Shown: in pieces, positions 45,319-54,374 of the stretch | How positions within the stretch are numbered: position 1 is the first letter of the stretch | Layout of the letters: every line of letters begins with the position of its first letter | Assembly (NCBI RefSeq): GCF_029714205.1 | Contig: NZ_CP121648.1 | Span: forward strand, 2,170,001 to 2,234,000 | Reading direction: 5' to 3' | Source: Methylobacterium sp. CB376 | Lineage (GTDB): Bacteria; Pseudomonadota; Alphaproteobacteria; Rhizobiales; Beijerinckiaceae | DNA: 64,000 nucleotides | The notes under the pieces: model-generated | Told to the model about the DNA's origin: nothing | Database searches by the model: none | The model's input: the letters and a program-made list of their open reading frames with translations, nothing else | Program-made: the position numbers and the translations under genes

Positions 45319-46749
45319 CTAGCCGGCGCCCGCCCCGCTCCGCAGCGTCGCGGCGATCTCCTGCACCGCCTCCCAGGCGATCTCGACGTCCCGCCACGTG
45401 GTCGTGGTCTGACCGATCTGGAAGCGGATCACGAAGTGCCCGTCGTGCCGGGTCTGGGTCAGGTAGGTGCGCCCGTCGTCGTTGATGCGCGCCACCAGCC
45501 GCTCGTTCAGCGCGTCGAGGTCCTGCGCCCCCGCGGGCGCGTACCGGAAGGTGAGGAGCGACAGGATCGGCCCGGTCACGAGTTCGAAATCCGGATGCGC
45601 CGCGATGCGCGCCGCGAGGTCCCGCGCGAAGGCGACGTGGCGGCGGATCATCTCCCGCAGGGCCTCCACCCCGTAGGAGCGGATCACGAACCACAGCTTC
45701 AGGGCGCGGAAGCGCCGACCGAGCGGGACCGACCACTCGCTGTAATCGACCACGCCCTCGCGCTCGAGGGTGCGCAGGAAGGGTGGGCGCAGGCCGAGCG
45801 TGTCGGTGAGCATCCGCGGGTCCTTCACGAAATGCGCCGAACAGTCGAAATGCGTGAACAGCCACTTGTGCGGGTTGAAGACGAGGCTGTCGGCCAGCGC
45901 GGCGCCCCGCATCAGGTCGCGGAATTCGGGGCAGATCATCGCGCTGCCGGCCCAGGCGGCGTCGACGTGCAGGAACAGGCCGTGGCGCCGCGCCACCTCC
46001 GCCACGGCGTCGATCGGGTCGCAAGCCCCGATGCTGGTCCCGCCGAGGCAGGCCACCACGGCGGCCGGGAGATGGCCCTCCTCCCGGTCCGCTGCGACCG
46101 CCGCCTCGAGCGCCGCCGGGTCCATGCCGTGGAGCGGGCCGCGCACCGGGATGCGCACGAGGTTGCCGTCGCCGATCCCGGCGATCCGCACCGCCTTGTC
46201 GACGGAGGAATGCACCTGCGCCGAGGCGTAGACCCGCACCGCGCGCTGGCCGCTCAGGCCCTCCCGGTTGCCCGCGAAGCCGAGCGCCCGCTCGCGGGCG
46301 GTGAGCAGGGCCGCGAGCGTCGCGCCCGAGGCGGAATCCTGGATCACCCCGGAGAACTCGCCGGGCAGGCCGATCATGTCCCGCAGCCAGTCGGTGACGC
46401 GGCTCTCCAGCTCGGTGGCGGCCGGCGAGGTTTGCCAGAGCATGCACTGCGCCGCCATCGCGGCGGTGACGACCTCCGCCACCAGCGAGGGCGGGCTGGC
46501 ATTGGCCGGGAAATAGGCGAAGAAGCGCGGGTGCTGCCAATGCGTCATGCCCGGCAGGATGACGCGGTCGAGATCGGCGAAGATCGCCTCCATCGGCTCG
46601 CCCGCCTCGGGCGGCGCGGCCGGGATCTGCCGGAAGACCTCGCCCGGCGCGACCTGGGCGCGCACCGGACGCTCGCCCACGCCCGCCAGATACGCCGCCG
46701 ACCAATCCGCGGCCCGGTGCATCCAGGCGCGGAGATCCTGCTCGTCCAT
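45319..46749 (-). CDS. Pyridoxal-phosphate decarboxylase, aromatic-L-amino-acid type
   Basis: A 476-residue group II decarboxylase. PGMTHWQHPRFFAYFPANAS near residue 66 is the substrate-loop signature. The cofactor sites are VHSSVDKAVRIAG, LHVDAAWAGSAMICPEFR with the PLP aspartate, and the Schiff-base lysine in FNPHKWLFTHFDC. It would decarboxylate an aromatic amino acid (tyrosine, DOPA, tryptophan or phenylalanine) to the amine. It stands alone; a LysR gene lies upstream on the same strand. Confidence 0.9.
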   Translation of the reverse strand: MDEQDLRAWMHRAADWSAAYLAGVGERPVRAQVAPGEVFRQIPAAPPEAGEPMEAIFADLDRVILPGMTHWQHPRFFAYFPANASPPSLVAEVVTAAMAAQCMLWQTSPAATELESRVTDWLRDMIGLPGEFSGVIQDSASGATLAALLTARERALGFAGNREGLSGQRAVRVYASAQVHSSVDKAVRIAGIGDGNLVRIPVRGPLHGMDPAALEAAVAADREEGHLPAAVVACLGGTSIGACDPIDAVAEVARRHGLFLHVDAAWAGSAMICPEFRDLMRGAALADSLVFNPHKWLFTHFDCSAHFVKDPRMLTDTLGLRPPFLRTLEREGVVDYSEWSVPLGRRFRALKLWFVIRSYGVEALREMIRRHVAFARDLAARIAAHPDFELVTGPILSLLTFRYAPAGAQDLDALNERLVARINDDGRTYLTQTRHDGHFVIRFQIGQTTTTWRDVEIAWEAVQEIAATLRSGAGAG

Positions 46750-46875
46750 GCGGCCCTCCAGATGAGAAAATACTCGTTACAGCGGCAGGGCGCTCCTCCC
46801 GCGAGGAGGGGCTTGTACGGCATTTCGCGGGGCGGTGAAGGGCAGGCGGCCGGGGCCCGCCGGTCGACAGCAGCG

Positions 46876-46925
46876 TCCGAATTGTCTTCGACGAACCGGC
46901 ATCCCCGTCGTCGGACAAGGCTCTA
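46876..46925. repeat. Partial copy of the Rhizobiales-type repeat
   Basis: GACGAACCGGCATCC is shared exactly with 32239-32253, followed by a variant second arm (GTCGTCGGA against TTCGTCGGA) and GCTCTA. The hairpin CGACG/CGTCG is kept. The LysR stop codon (46923-46925) lies in its last bases. Confidence 0.65.
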
Positions 46926-47864
46926 TCCCGCCCGGCCGGTCCACTTGCGGGAGAAGTCGTGCGCCTCGAAATGCGCGGTCATGAACGCGATGAAGGAGCG
47001 CACCTTGGCCGAGAGGTGCTTGCGCGTCGGATAGGCGAAGTTGATCCGCAGGCGCGGCAGGTCCCAGGCATCGAGCACGGGCACGAGGCGTCCCGCCGCG
47101 ACGTCGTCGTGCACGATGTAGGTGGGCTGGACCAGGAGGCCGAGCCCGTTGAGGGCGGCGGCGCGCAGGATCTGGCCGTCGTTCGATTCGAGCAGGCCGT
47201 GGGCCGGCACCCGCACGGTCTCCTCGCCGCGGGTGAAGGTCAGCTCGTTCGGATTGTTGGCGTAGACGTAGATCAGCAGGGCGTGGCGCGCGAGGTCGCG
47301 CGGGTGGGCCGGACAGCCCGCCCGGGCGAGGTAGGACGGCGCCCCCGTCAGGATGCGGCGGGTCTCGGCGAGGCGGCGGATCGTGATGGCCCGGTCCGGC
47401 TCGAACTCGCGGGTGCGGATGGCGACGTCGATCCCGGCATCGATCAGGTCCACGTAGCGGTTGGAGATTTCGACGTGCACGCGCACGTTCGGATAGCGGG
47501 CGTGGTAGGCGGGCAGGAGCGGCGCGATGTGCAGCAGCCCGAAGGAGAGCGAGGCGCTGACCCGCAGGAGCCCGCTCGGATCGAGCGCCGCCCCGGTGAC
47601 CTCGGCCTCGCTGTCGGCGACGTCCGCGAGGATGCCGCGGGCGCGGGCCAGGAACTTCCCGCCCTCGTCGGTGAGCGAGAGGGTGCGGGTGTTGCGCCGC
47701 ACCAGCAGCACGCCGAGCCGCTCCTCCAGCGCCGCGAGCGTCCGGCTCGCCGCCGCGACCGAGAGGCCGCGCGCCTGCGCGGCGCCGCTGATCGTCCCGG
47801 CTTCGGCGATCGCCACGAGGAGTTCGAGCTGGCCGAGCCGGTCCACGTTTCTCGCCTGCCGCAA
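46923..47864 (-). CDS. LysR-family transcriptional regulator
   Basis: A 313-residue regulator. The N-terminal winged helix has LGQLELLVAIAEAGTISGAA and AAASRTLAALEERLGVLLVR, with the turn in LSVAAASRTL. The C-terminal effector domain is complete. It is divergent from the hydroxyquinol genes, with a 127-bp intergenic region between, the normal arrangement for a LysR activator of the adjacent catabolic operon. The binding site was not resolved; TTAAAC and GTTTCC words near 47896-47914 are possible half-sites. Confidence 0.9.
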   Translation of the reverse strand: MRQARNVDRLGQLELLVAIAEAGTISGAAQARGLSVAAASRTLAALEERLGVLLVRRNTRTLSLTDEGGKFLARARGILADVADSEAEVTGAALDPSGLLRVSASLSFGLLHIAPLLPAYHARYPNVRVHVEISNRYVDLIDAGIDVAIRTREFEPDRAITIRRLAETRRILTGAPSYLARAGCPAHPRDLARHALLIYVYANNPNELTFTRGEETVRVPAHGLLESNDGQILRAAALNGLGLLVQPTYIVHDDVAAGRLVPVLDAWDLPRLRINFAYPTRKHLSAKVRSFIAFMTAHFEAHDFSRKWTGRAG

Positions 47865-47923
47865 AACTGATTCACGTTCGGCCCATCTTATCGCGCGTTT
47901 CCGAAAAACTTAAACATGCCGGC

Positions 47924-47981
47924 AAGGCGTGCCGGGACCACCGGCTCGCGAAGGAAGGCGTGCCGGAACCGCCGGCTCGGG
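47924..47981. repeat. Two direct copies of a 27-bp unit
   Basis: AAGGCGTGCCGGGACCACCG (and seven more) at 47924-47950 recurs as AAGGCGTGCCGGAACCGCCG at 47955-47981 with about three mismatches. The second copy runs into the GGAGGAG ribosome binding site of the Dabb gene. Its place in the LysR-operon intergenic region may affect regulation. Confidence 0.7.
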
Positions 47982-47991
47982 GAGGAGCGCG

Positions 47992-48297
47992 ATGATCAAG
48001 CACATCGTCATGTGGCGGGTTGCCGGGACCTCCGCGGCCGAGCAGGCCGGCAATGCCCAGCGGATCCGCGCGGCCTTCGAGGGGCTGCGGGGCCGCATCC
48101 CCGGCCTCCGGCACCTGGAGGTCGGGGTCGATCGGAGCCGCGTCGCGGAAGCCTGCGACGTCGTCCTCTACAGCGAGTTCGACACGCAGGCGGCCCTCGA
48201 CCTCTACCGCGACCATCCCGAGCACGGCCGGGTGCGGGCCGAGCTGCAGGGCCTGCGGATCAGCCGCCACCAAGTCGACTACGCGGTGGGAGGGTGA
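47992..48297 (+). CDS. Dabb (stress-responsive alpha/beta barrel) domain protein
   Basis: A 101-residue protein opening MIKHIVMWRVAG, the Dabb strand with the conserved histidine, then IPGLRHLEVGVDRSRVAEAC and VVLYSEFDTQAALDLYRDHP. Dabb proteins are small dimeric ferredoxin-like folds; some act as cyclases, decarboxylases or monooxygenase-like enzymes in aromatic pathways. First gene of the hydroxyquinol cluster, four bases before the reductase gene. Confidence 0.88.
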   Translation: MIKHIVMWRVAGTSAAEQAGNAQRIRAAFEGLRGRIPGLRHLEVGVDRSRVAEACDVVLYSEFDTQAALDLYRDHPEHGRVRAELQGLRISRHQVDYAVGG

Positions 48298-48301
48298 GCC
48301 C

Positions 48302-49369
48302 ATGGACCCGTTCCGGTTCGGCGGCATCCCGACCCGCGTGGTCTTCGGCCACGGGACCCTGGCGGAGCTGCCGGGGGAGATCGAGCGGCTCGGCCGCTCC
48401 CGGGCGGTGGTGGTCGCGACTCCCCGCCAGCGCGCCCGGGCCGAGGCGCTCGCCGCCCGGCTCGGGGCCCGGGCCGCGGGCGTGATCGCCGCGGCCGCGA
48501 TGCACACGCCGGTCGCCGTGACCGAGGCGGCGCTGGCCGAGCTGCGGAGGCTCGACGCGGATTGCGTGGTGGCGCTCGGCGGCGGCTCGACGACCGGCCT
48601 CGCCAAGGCGATCGCGCTGCGCACCGACCTCGACCAGATCATCGTGCCGACGACCTACGCGGGCTCCGAGATGACGCCGATCCTCGGCGAGACCCGCGAC
48701 GGCGTGAAGACGACGCAGCGCTCGGACCGGATCCTGCCCGAGACCGTGATCTACGACGTCGATCTCACCCTCGGGCTTCCGGTCGGGCTCAGCGCGACCT
48801 CGGGCATGAACGCGATCGCCCACGCCGTCGAGGCGCTCTACGCGCGGGACCGCAACCCGATCGTCTCGCTCATGGCCGAGGAGGCGATCCGGGCGCTCGC
48901 CGGGGCCCTGCCGGCGATCCTGCGCGATCCGGGGGACCGCGCCGCCCGCGCGGACGCGCTCTACGGGGCGTGGCTCGCCGGCACCTGCCTCGGCGCGGTC
49001 GGCATGGCGCTGCACCACAAGCTCTGCCACGTGCTCGGCGGCTCCTTCGACCTGCCCCATGCCGAGACCCACACGGTCGTGCTGCCCCACGCCGTCGCCT
49101 ACAACGCGGCGGCGGCGCCCGACGCGATGGCGCGGGTCGCCCGGGCCCTCGATGCGCCGGAGGCGGCGCGGGGCCTGTTCGACCTCGCGGCCTCGCTCGG
49201 GGCGCCGACCGGGCTCGCGGCTCTCGGCATGCCGGCGGAGGGACTCGACCGCGCCGCCGATCTCGCGGCGGCGGGCTCCTCCTGGAATCCGCGGCCGGTG
49301 GAGCGCGCCCCGATCCGGCGCCTCCTCGAGGACGCCTATCACGGTCGCAGGCCCGCGGGCGCCGCCTGA
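48302..49369 (+). CDS. Maleylacetate reductase
   Basis: A 355-residue iron-type alcohol dehydrogenase family enzyme. FRFGGIPTRVVFGHGTLAEL opens it, CVVALGGGSTTGLAKAIALR is the NAD(P) site, and PTTYAGSEMTPILGETRDGV is specific to maleylacetate reductases. HHKLCHVLGGSFDLPHAETH contains the metal or active-site histidines. It reduces maleylacetate to 3-oxoadipate, which enters the beta-ketoadipate pathway. The next gene makes its substrate. Confidence 0.92.
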   Translation: MDPFRFGGIPTRVVFGHGTLAELPGEIERLGRSRAVVVATPRQRARAEALAARLGARAAGVIAAAAMHTPVAVTEAALAELRRLDADCVVALGGGSTTGLAKAIALRTDLDQIIVPTTYAGSEMTPILGETRDGVKTTQRSDRILPETVIYDVDLTLGLPVGLSATSGMNAIAHAVEALYARDRNPIVSLMAEEAIRALAGALPAILRDPGDRAARADALYGAWLAGTCLGAVGMALHHKLCHVLGGSFDLPHAETHTVVLPHAVAYNAAAAPDAMARVARALDAPEAARGLFDLAASLGAPTGLAALGMPAEGLDRAADLAAAGSSWNPRPVERAPIRRLLEDAYHGRRPAGAA

Positions 49370-49566
49370 GCATCCTTTGCCGAAGGGGTCACCGGTCCGG
49401 CGGCGAACATGATGCGAGAACGAGGCGTCCAGGCAAAATTGCCCCGCGCCGTTCCGCTTGGCATCGCGGACCGGACGCGGCGCGGGCGCGGCCCCGCGAT
49501 GGCGAGGCGCCGCGGGGGCCGGTCAGGCGCGGCGCCGCCGGAGGAACCGAGACGAGGGACAGGCCG

Positions 49567-50442
49567 ATGCGCGACTTCGACGAGTTCACCATCACCCGGG
49601 CGGTGATCGACCGCTTCGCCGACACGCCCGATCCGCGCCTGAGGCAGGTGATGACCAGCCTCGTGCGGCACCTGCACGACTTCGTGCGCGACGTCGACCT
49701 CAGCTTCGCGGAGTGGCAGCAGGCGATCGCCTTCCTGACCCGCACCGGCCAGATGTGCGACGCGCACCGGCAGGAATTCATCCTGCTGTCCGACACGCTC
49801 GGCGTCTCGATGCTGGTGGACGCGATCAACCACCGGATGCCGGAGGGCGCCACCGAGACGACGGTGCTCGGCCCCTTCTACGTGAAGGAGGCCCCCGAAC
49901 TCCCCAACGGCGCCGACATCGCCGGGCTGCTCGAGGGCACGCCCCTCCTCGTCACCGGCTCGGTCGCCTCGGCGGGCGGAGGCATGCTCGCCGGGGCCAC
50001 GGTCGATGTCTGGCACGCGGACGAGGACGGCGCCTACGACGTGCAGCAGCTCGACGCGCTCGGCGGGCTCGCCGGCCGCGCCCGCTTCCGCACCGACGCG
50101 GAGGGGCGGTTCCACTTCTGGACCATCATGCCGGCCTGGTACCCGATCCCGGATGACGGGCCGGTCGGCGACATGCTGAAGGCCGCGGCCCGTCACCCGA
50201 ACCGGCCGGCCCACGTCCACTTCATGATCGCGGCCGAGGGCCACGAGACGCTGATCACCCACGTCTTCGCGGCCGACAGCCCCTGGCTCGACTCCGACGC
50301 CGTCTTCGGGGTCAAGAATTCCCTGATCGCCGAATTCGCCGCGCACCCGGCCGGCCCCGCCCCGGACGGGCGGCGCATGGAGCGGCCGTTCCGGCACCTC
50401 GCCTACGATTTCGGGCTCAAACCGGTCCGCACGCGGGACTGA
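49567..50442 (+). CDS. Intradiol ring-cleavage dioxygenase, hydroxyquinol 1,2-dioxygenase type
   Basis: A 291-residue non-haem iron(III) enzyme. The N-terminal helical domain has HLHDFVRDVDLSFAEWQQAI; the catalytic domain opens at ETTVLGPFYVKEAPELPNGA. Iron ligands are the tyrosine in GAYDVQ, the tyrosine in PAWYPIPDDGPVGD and the histidines in RPAHVHFMI. RTDAEGRFHFWTIMP is the conserved core. Length and N-terminal domain fit catechol/hydroxyquinol dioxygenases; the adjacent maleylacetate reductase favours hydroxyquinol (1,2,4-trihydroxybenzene). Confidence 0.92.
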   Translation: MRDFDEFTITRAVIDRFADTPDPRLRQVMTSLVRHLHDFVRDVDLSFAEWQQAIAFLTRTGQMCDAHRQEFILLSDTLGVSMLVDAINHRMPEGATETTVLGPFYVKEAPELPNGADIAGLLEGTPLLVTGSVASAGGGMLAGATVDVWHADEDGAYDVQQLDALGGLAGRARFRTDAEGRFHFWTIMPAWYPIPDDGPVGDMLKAAARHPNRPAHVHFMIAAEGHETLITHVFAADSPWLDSDAVFGVKNSLIAEFAAHPAGPAPDGRRMERPFRHLAYDFGLKPVRTRD

Positions 50443-50471
50443 GACCCCGGTCCACGGGGCACCCGCACCAC

Positions 50472-50519
50472 GCAAGCATCACGGCAAGCATCACGGCAAG
50501 CATCACGGCAAGCACCACG
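50472..50519. repeat. Four tandem 12-bp units upstream of the MFS gene
   Basis: GCAAGCATCACG repeated three times and once as GCAAGCACCACG, 50472-50519. The last unit runs directly into the GGGAGGTC ribosome binding site of the MFS gene. Changes in unit number would alter the leader length without changing the protein. Confidence 0.85.
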
Positions 50520-50532
50520 GGAGGTCACCACC

Positions 50533-51816
50533 ATGAGCGAGGCAACGACCGGCGCCGTCGGCGCCGTCCCGGCCGCGGGCCGGGGCACCTGGATCTCCGA
50601 ACTCGGGACCAAGGAGAAGCGGGCGCTCGGCGCCTGCGTGGGCGGCTGGGCGCTCGACGCCATGGACGTCCAGCTCTACAGCTTCGTCATCCCGACGCTG
50701 ATCGCCACCTGGGGCGTGACCCGGGCCGAGGCCGGGGCGCTCGGCACCGCCGCCCTGCTGACCTCCGCCATCGGCGGCTGGCTCGCGGGCTTCCTGGCGG
50801 ATCGCTGGGGGCGGGTGCACACCCTGCAGATCGCCATCCTGTGGTTCGCCGGCTTCACCTTCCTGTCGGGCCTCGCGCAGAGCTTCGAGCAGCTCTTCGC
50901 GGCCCGCGCGCTGATGGGCCTCGGCTTCGGCGGCGAGTGGGCGGCGGGCGCGGTGCTGCTCGGCGAGACGATCCGGCCCGAGCATCGCGGCAAGGCGCTG
51001 GGCACCATGCAGTCGGGCTGGGCGCTCGGCTGGGGCGCGGCTGCGCTGCTCTACACCCTGTTCTTCTCGCTGATGCCGCCCGAGACGGCGTGGCGCGCCC
51101 TGTTCTTCGTCGGCATCGCCCCGGCGCTCCTCGTCTTCGTGCTGCGCCGCTACGTCGAGGAGCCGGACGTCTACCGGGAATCGCAGGCGAAGATCGCCGA
51201 GACCGGCGACAAGCCGTCCTTCTTCGAGATCTTCCGGCCGCCGCTCCTGCGCATCACGGTCCTGGGCGCCCTGATGGGCACCGGGGCCCAGGGCGGCTAC
51301 TTCGCGGTCACGACCTGGCTGCCGACCTTCCTGCGCACCGAGCGGGGCCTGTCGGTGCTGAATTCCGGCGGCTACCTCGCGGTGCTGATCGTCGGCTCCT
51401 TCTGCGGCTACCTGTCGGGGGCCTACCTCGCCGACCGGATCGGCCGGCGCGCCACCTTCCTGGTCTTCGCCATCGGGGCGGGGGTCATCGTGACGACCTA
51501 CACGATGGTGCCCTTCGGCAATGCCGCCATGCTGGTGCTGGGCTTCCCCCTCGGCTTCTTCGCCTCGGGCGTGTTCAGCGCCATGGGCGCCTTCTTCACC
51601 GAGCAGTTCCCGACGCGGGTGCGCGGTGTCGGCCAGGGCTTCGCCTACAATTTCGGCCGGGCGATCGGGGCGATCTTCCCGACCCTGGTCGGGCTGCTCT
51701 CGGCCTCGATGCCGCTCGGGCAGGCGATCGGCCTGTTCGCGGCCGCCGCCTACGCCACCATGGCGGTCGCGGCCTTCCTCCTGCCCGAGACCAAGGGCAA
51801 GGCCCTCACCGCCTGA
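50533..51816 (+). CDS. MFS transporter, aromatic acid:proton symporter (AAHS) type
   Basis: A 427-residue permease with twelve helices. [20 protein letters not shown] in helix 1 has the D-x-D-like acidic pair typical of aromatic acid symporters. The MFS loop motif [14 protein letters not shown] follows helix 2, and its second copy is [14 protein letters not shown]. It probably imports an aromatic acid that is converted to hydroxyquinol by enzymes encoded elsewhere. GGGAGG precedes the start after the tandem repeat. Confidence 0.9.
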   Translation: MSEATTGAVGAVPAAGRGTWISELGTKEKRALGACVGGWALDAMDVQLYSFVIPTLIATWGVTRAEAGALGTAALLTSAIGGWLAGFLADRWGRVHTLQIAILWFAGFTFLSGLAQSFEQLFAARALMGLGFGGEWAAGAVLLGETIRPEHRGKALGTMQSGWALGWGAAALLYTLFFSLMPPETAWRALFFVGIAPALLVFVLRRYVEEPDVYRESQAKIAETGDKPSFFEIFRPPLLRITVLGALMGTGAQGGYFAVTTWLPTFLRTERGLSVLNSGGYLAVLIVGSFCGYLSGAYLADRIGRRATFLVFAIGAGVIVTTYTMVPFGNAAMLVLGFPLGFFASGVFSAMGAFFTEQFPTRVRGVGQGFAYNFGRAIGAIFPTLVGLLSASMPLGQAIGLFAAAAYATMAVAAFLLPETKGKALTA

Positions 51817-51830
51817 TCGGAGGCTCACCC

Positions 51831-52703
51831 ATGCGGATCGGCTGGATCGGCCTCGGCAAACTCGGCGCGCCCATGGCGCGCCACCTCGTGGCGGCGGGAC
51901 ACGCCGTCCTGGCTTTCGACCGGGATCCCGGCCGGCTCGCCGCGGTCCCGGGCGCCGAGGCCGCGGACCTGCCCGGCGTCGCCGCCTGCGGCGTCGTGGT
52001 CACGAGCCTGCCCGACGACGCGGCCCTCGCGGCCGTCGCCCTCGGGCCCGAGGGGCTCCTCGCCCGGATGGCCCCGGACGGGGTCCTGGTCGAGACCAGC
52101 ACCGTCTCCCCGGAGACGAGCGCGGCATTGCGCGAGGCCGCCGAGGCGGGAGGGATCCTCTACCTCGCCGCGCCGGTCTCGGGCTCGACCGCGACGGCCG
52201 AGGCCGCCACCCTCACCCTGTTCTGCTCCGGGCCGGAGACCGCCCTGGAGCGGGCCCGGCCCCTCCTCGCGACATTCGCCCGGACCATCCACGCGGTCGG
52301 TCCCGGCGAGGAGGCGCGCTTCCTCAAGCTCGCCATCAACCACTTCGTCGGCTCGACCGCGCAGGTCGCCGCCGAGGCGCTGACGCTCGCGCGCCGGGGC
52401 GGGGTCGCCTGGGACACGGTCCTGGCGGTGCTCGGCAGCTCGGTCGCGGCCTCGCCGCTCGTCGCCTACAAGCTCGACCCGCTGCGGCGGCGCGACTTCT
52501 CGCCCGCCTTCTCGATCGCCCAGATGCTCAAGGACATGAGCCTCGGCGTGGCGGCCGGGGAAGCGGTGGGCGTCGCCATGCCGGTGGCGGCCCTGGTGCG
52601 CGACCTCTACGCGGCCCAGGCCGGGACCGACCTGCGGGACCTCGACTTCTTCGCCGCCCTGCTCGCCGCCGAGCGCGGCGCCGGCCTCGGCGAGCCCGAC
52701 TGA
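51831..52703 (+). CDS. NAD(P)-dependent beta-hydroxyacid dehydrogenase (3-hydroxyisobutyrate dehydrogenase family)
   Basis: A 290-residue enzyme starting [20 protein letters not shown], the dinucleotide-binding loop. [20 protein letters not shown] is the substrate-binding signature, and the catalytic lysine is in [20 protein letters not shown]. The C-terminal all-helical domain has [25 protein letters not shown] lies upstream. The family oxidises 3-hydroxy acids or reduces semialdehydes; its role in this cluster is not defined. Confidence 0.9.
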   Translation: MRIGWIGLGKLGAPMARHLVAAGHAVLAFDRDPGRLAAVPGAEAADLPGVAACGVVVTSLPDDAALAAVALGPEGLLARMAPDGVLVETSTVSPETSAALREAAEAGGILYLAAPVSGSTATAEAATLTLFCSGPETALERARPLLATFARTIHAVGPGEEARFLKLAINHFVGSTAQVAAEALTLARRGGVAWDTVLAVLGSSVAASPLVAYKLDPLRRRDFSPAFSIAQMLKDMSLGVAAGEAVGVAMPVAALVRDLYAAQAGTDLRDLDFFAALLAAERGAGLGEPD

Positions 52704-52823
52704 TCCGCGGTCCGGACGATCACGTCCGGACCGCGGATGAGAAGCCCGCGCGGCGCGTGAGATGCCGACATCCGCATGGCGACGCAATCCGCCGGATATC
52801 GTATGACCCTCCGGGAGACGACC

Positions 52824-53120
52824 ATGCCCCACTACGCGATCCACGCCCTCGACCACGCGGGCGCCCTGGAGCGGCGCCTCGCCCATTACGAGGCCCACAA
52901 GACCTATCTCGGCGGGACGCTGCCGGTGCGCATCGTGGTGTCCGGACCCCTCCTGGCGGAGGACGGCGAGACGATGATCGGCAGCCTGTTCGTGGTCGAG
53001 GCGCCCGACCGCGCCGCCGTGGAGGCCTTCCACGCCGCCGACCCGTTCAGGGAGGCGGGGATCTGGGAGCGGGTGACGATCACGGGCTTCCGCCTGCGCC
53101 AGGCGGCCCTGCCGGCCTGA
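52824..53120 (+). CDS. YciI family protein
   Basis: A 98-residue protein from [20 protein letters not shown], with [20 protein letters not shown] and [20 protein letters not shown]. YciI proteins have a ferredoxin-like fold with a conserved histidine-aspartate pair; relatives in chloro-aromatic pathways act as dehalogenases or muconolactone isomerases. The start at 52824 follows CGGGAGACG; an upstream ATG at 52776 adds 16 unlikely residues. Confidence 0.85.
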   Translation: MPHYAIHALDHAGALERRLAHYEAHKTYLGGTLPVRIVVSGPLLAEDGETMIGSLFVVEAPDRAAVEAFHAADPFREAGIWERVTITGFRLRQAALPA

Positions 53121-53404
53121 CGCCGGCGGGACTCGGGTCCCGACCAGGCGGCGGAGCAGGACCATCGGCTCGCTCTGCCGCGACGTGCCGGCCTCCGCCG
53201 GGATGTTCGTCGGGTGCGCCCTTGCCGTCGCGATGCCGCTTCGACGCCGACGCGCGCGCCCCGTCTCCGCGGGCGGCGCGACCCCCGAGGCCGTCCGGTC
53301 GACCCGCGCCTCCGGGGAGCGCGGGCCGCGGCGCGGCCCGCGGCGCTTGCAACGCGGGACGCCGATCCCGCACAGAGGCAACGACACGAGCGAGGAGAGC
53401 GCCG

Positions 53405-54334
53405 ATGAGCTTCCATTCCGCCGAGGATCCGGTCCCGGGCGACCGCTTCTCCTGCGACGCGATCGAGACCCTGATCGTGCCGCGCGCCCGCGACATCGGC
53501 TCCTTCGAGGTGCGCCGGGCGCTGCCCTCGGCCCGGCGCCAGATGGTCGGCCCCTTCATCTTCTTCGACCAGATGGGCCCGGCCGAGTTCCTGCTCGGCG
53601 CCGGCATGGACGTGCGGCCCCACCCGCATATCGGCCTGTCCACCGTCACCTACCTGTTCGACGGCGAGATCATGCACCGCGACTCCCTCGGCACCGCCCT
53701 GCCGATCCGGCCGGGCGAGCTCAACTGGATGACGGCGGGGCGCGGCATCACCCACTCGGAGCGCACGGCGCCGGACCTGCGCGCCGCCGGCTCGCGGCTC
53801 TTCGGCATCCAGAGCTGGGTGGCGCTCTCCGCCCGGGACGAGGAGGCGGCCCCCGCCTTCGAGCATTACGACGCGGCCGACCTGCCGGTGCTCACCGGCG
53901 AGGGCAAGACCGTGCGGGTGATCGCCGGCGAGGCGCTCGGCGCCCGCTCGCCCGTGCGCACGTCGAGTCCCCTCGTCTACGCGGACGTGCAGCTGGAGCC
54001 CGGCGCGAGCCTGCCCCTCGACCCGACCTTCGAGGAGCGGGCGATCTACACGGTGTCCGGGTCGATCGAGGTCGCGGGCGACGGGTTCGGGCCGGGCCAG
54101 CTCCTGGTCTTCCGGCCGGGGGACCGCATCACCGTGCGGGCGAGCACCGCCGCGCGCCTCATGCTGCTCGGCGGCGAGCCGATGGACGGCCCGCGCCACA
54201 TCTGGTGGAACTTCGTCTCCTCGCGGCCCGAGCGGATCGAGCAGGCCAAGGCCGATTGGCGCGCCGCCCGCTTCGACAGCGTGCCGGGCGAGACCGAGTT
54301 CATCTCCCTGCCCGAGGCGCCCCGCGCGCCCTGA
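53405..54334 (+). CDS. Pirin family protein
   Basis: A 309-residue bicupin. The N-terminal cupin has metal-binding [20 protein letters not shown] with H62 and H64 (approximate) and [17 protein letters not shown]. The C-terminal cupin domain follows from about residue 170, with LYADVQL replaced by [25 protein letters not shown] precedes the ATG. Pirins include quercetin 2,3-dioxygenase-like enzymes and redox-sensing regulators. It closes the aromatic cluster; 284 bases of non-coding DNA separate it from the YciI gene. Confidence 0.9.
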   Translation: MSFHSAEDPVPGDRFSCDAIETLIVPRARDIGSFEVRRALPSARRQMVGPFIFFDQMGPAEFLLGAGMDVRPHPHIGLSTVTYLFDGEIMHRDSLGTALPIRPGELNWMTAGRGITHSERTAPDLRAAGSRLFGIQSWVALSARDEEAAPAFEHYDAADLPVLTGEGKTVRVIAGEALGARSPVRTSSPLVYADVQLEPGASLPLDPTFEERAIYTVSGSIEVAGDGFGPGQLLVFRPGDRITVRASTAARLMLLGGEPMDGPRHIWWNFVSSRPERIEQAKADWRAARFDSVPGETEFISLPEAPRAP

Positions 54335-54348
54335 AGGCGCGCCCCGGC

Positions 54349-54372
54349 GCCCTGGAGGCGCGCCTCCAGGGC
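54349..54372. terminator. 24-bp perfect palindrome between convergent genes
   Basis: GCCCTGGAGGCG joined directly to its reverse complement. It lies between the pirin stop (54334) and the glpK stop (54375). It could act as a two-way terminator for the convergent genes, but has no T-run. Confidence 0.5.
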
Positions 54373-54374
54373 CG

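Noticed and set aside
50472..50519. CRISPR array
   Set aside because: Units are 12 bp, contiguous and without spacers, and no cas genes are present.
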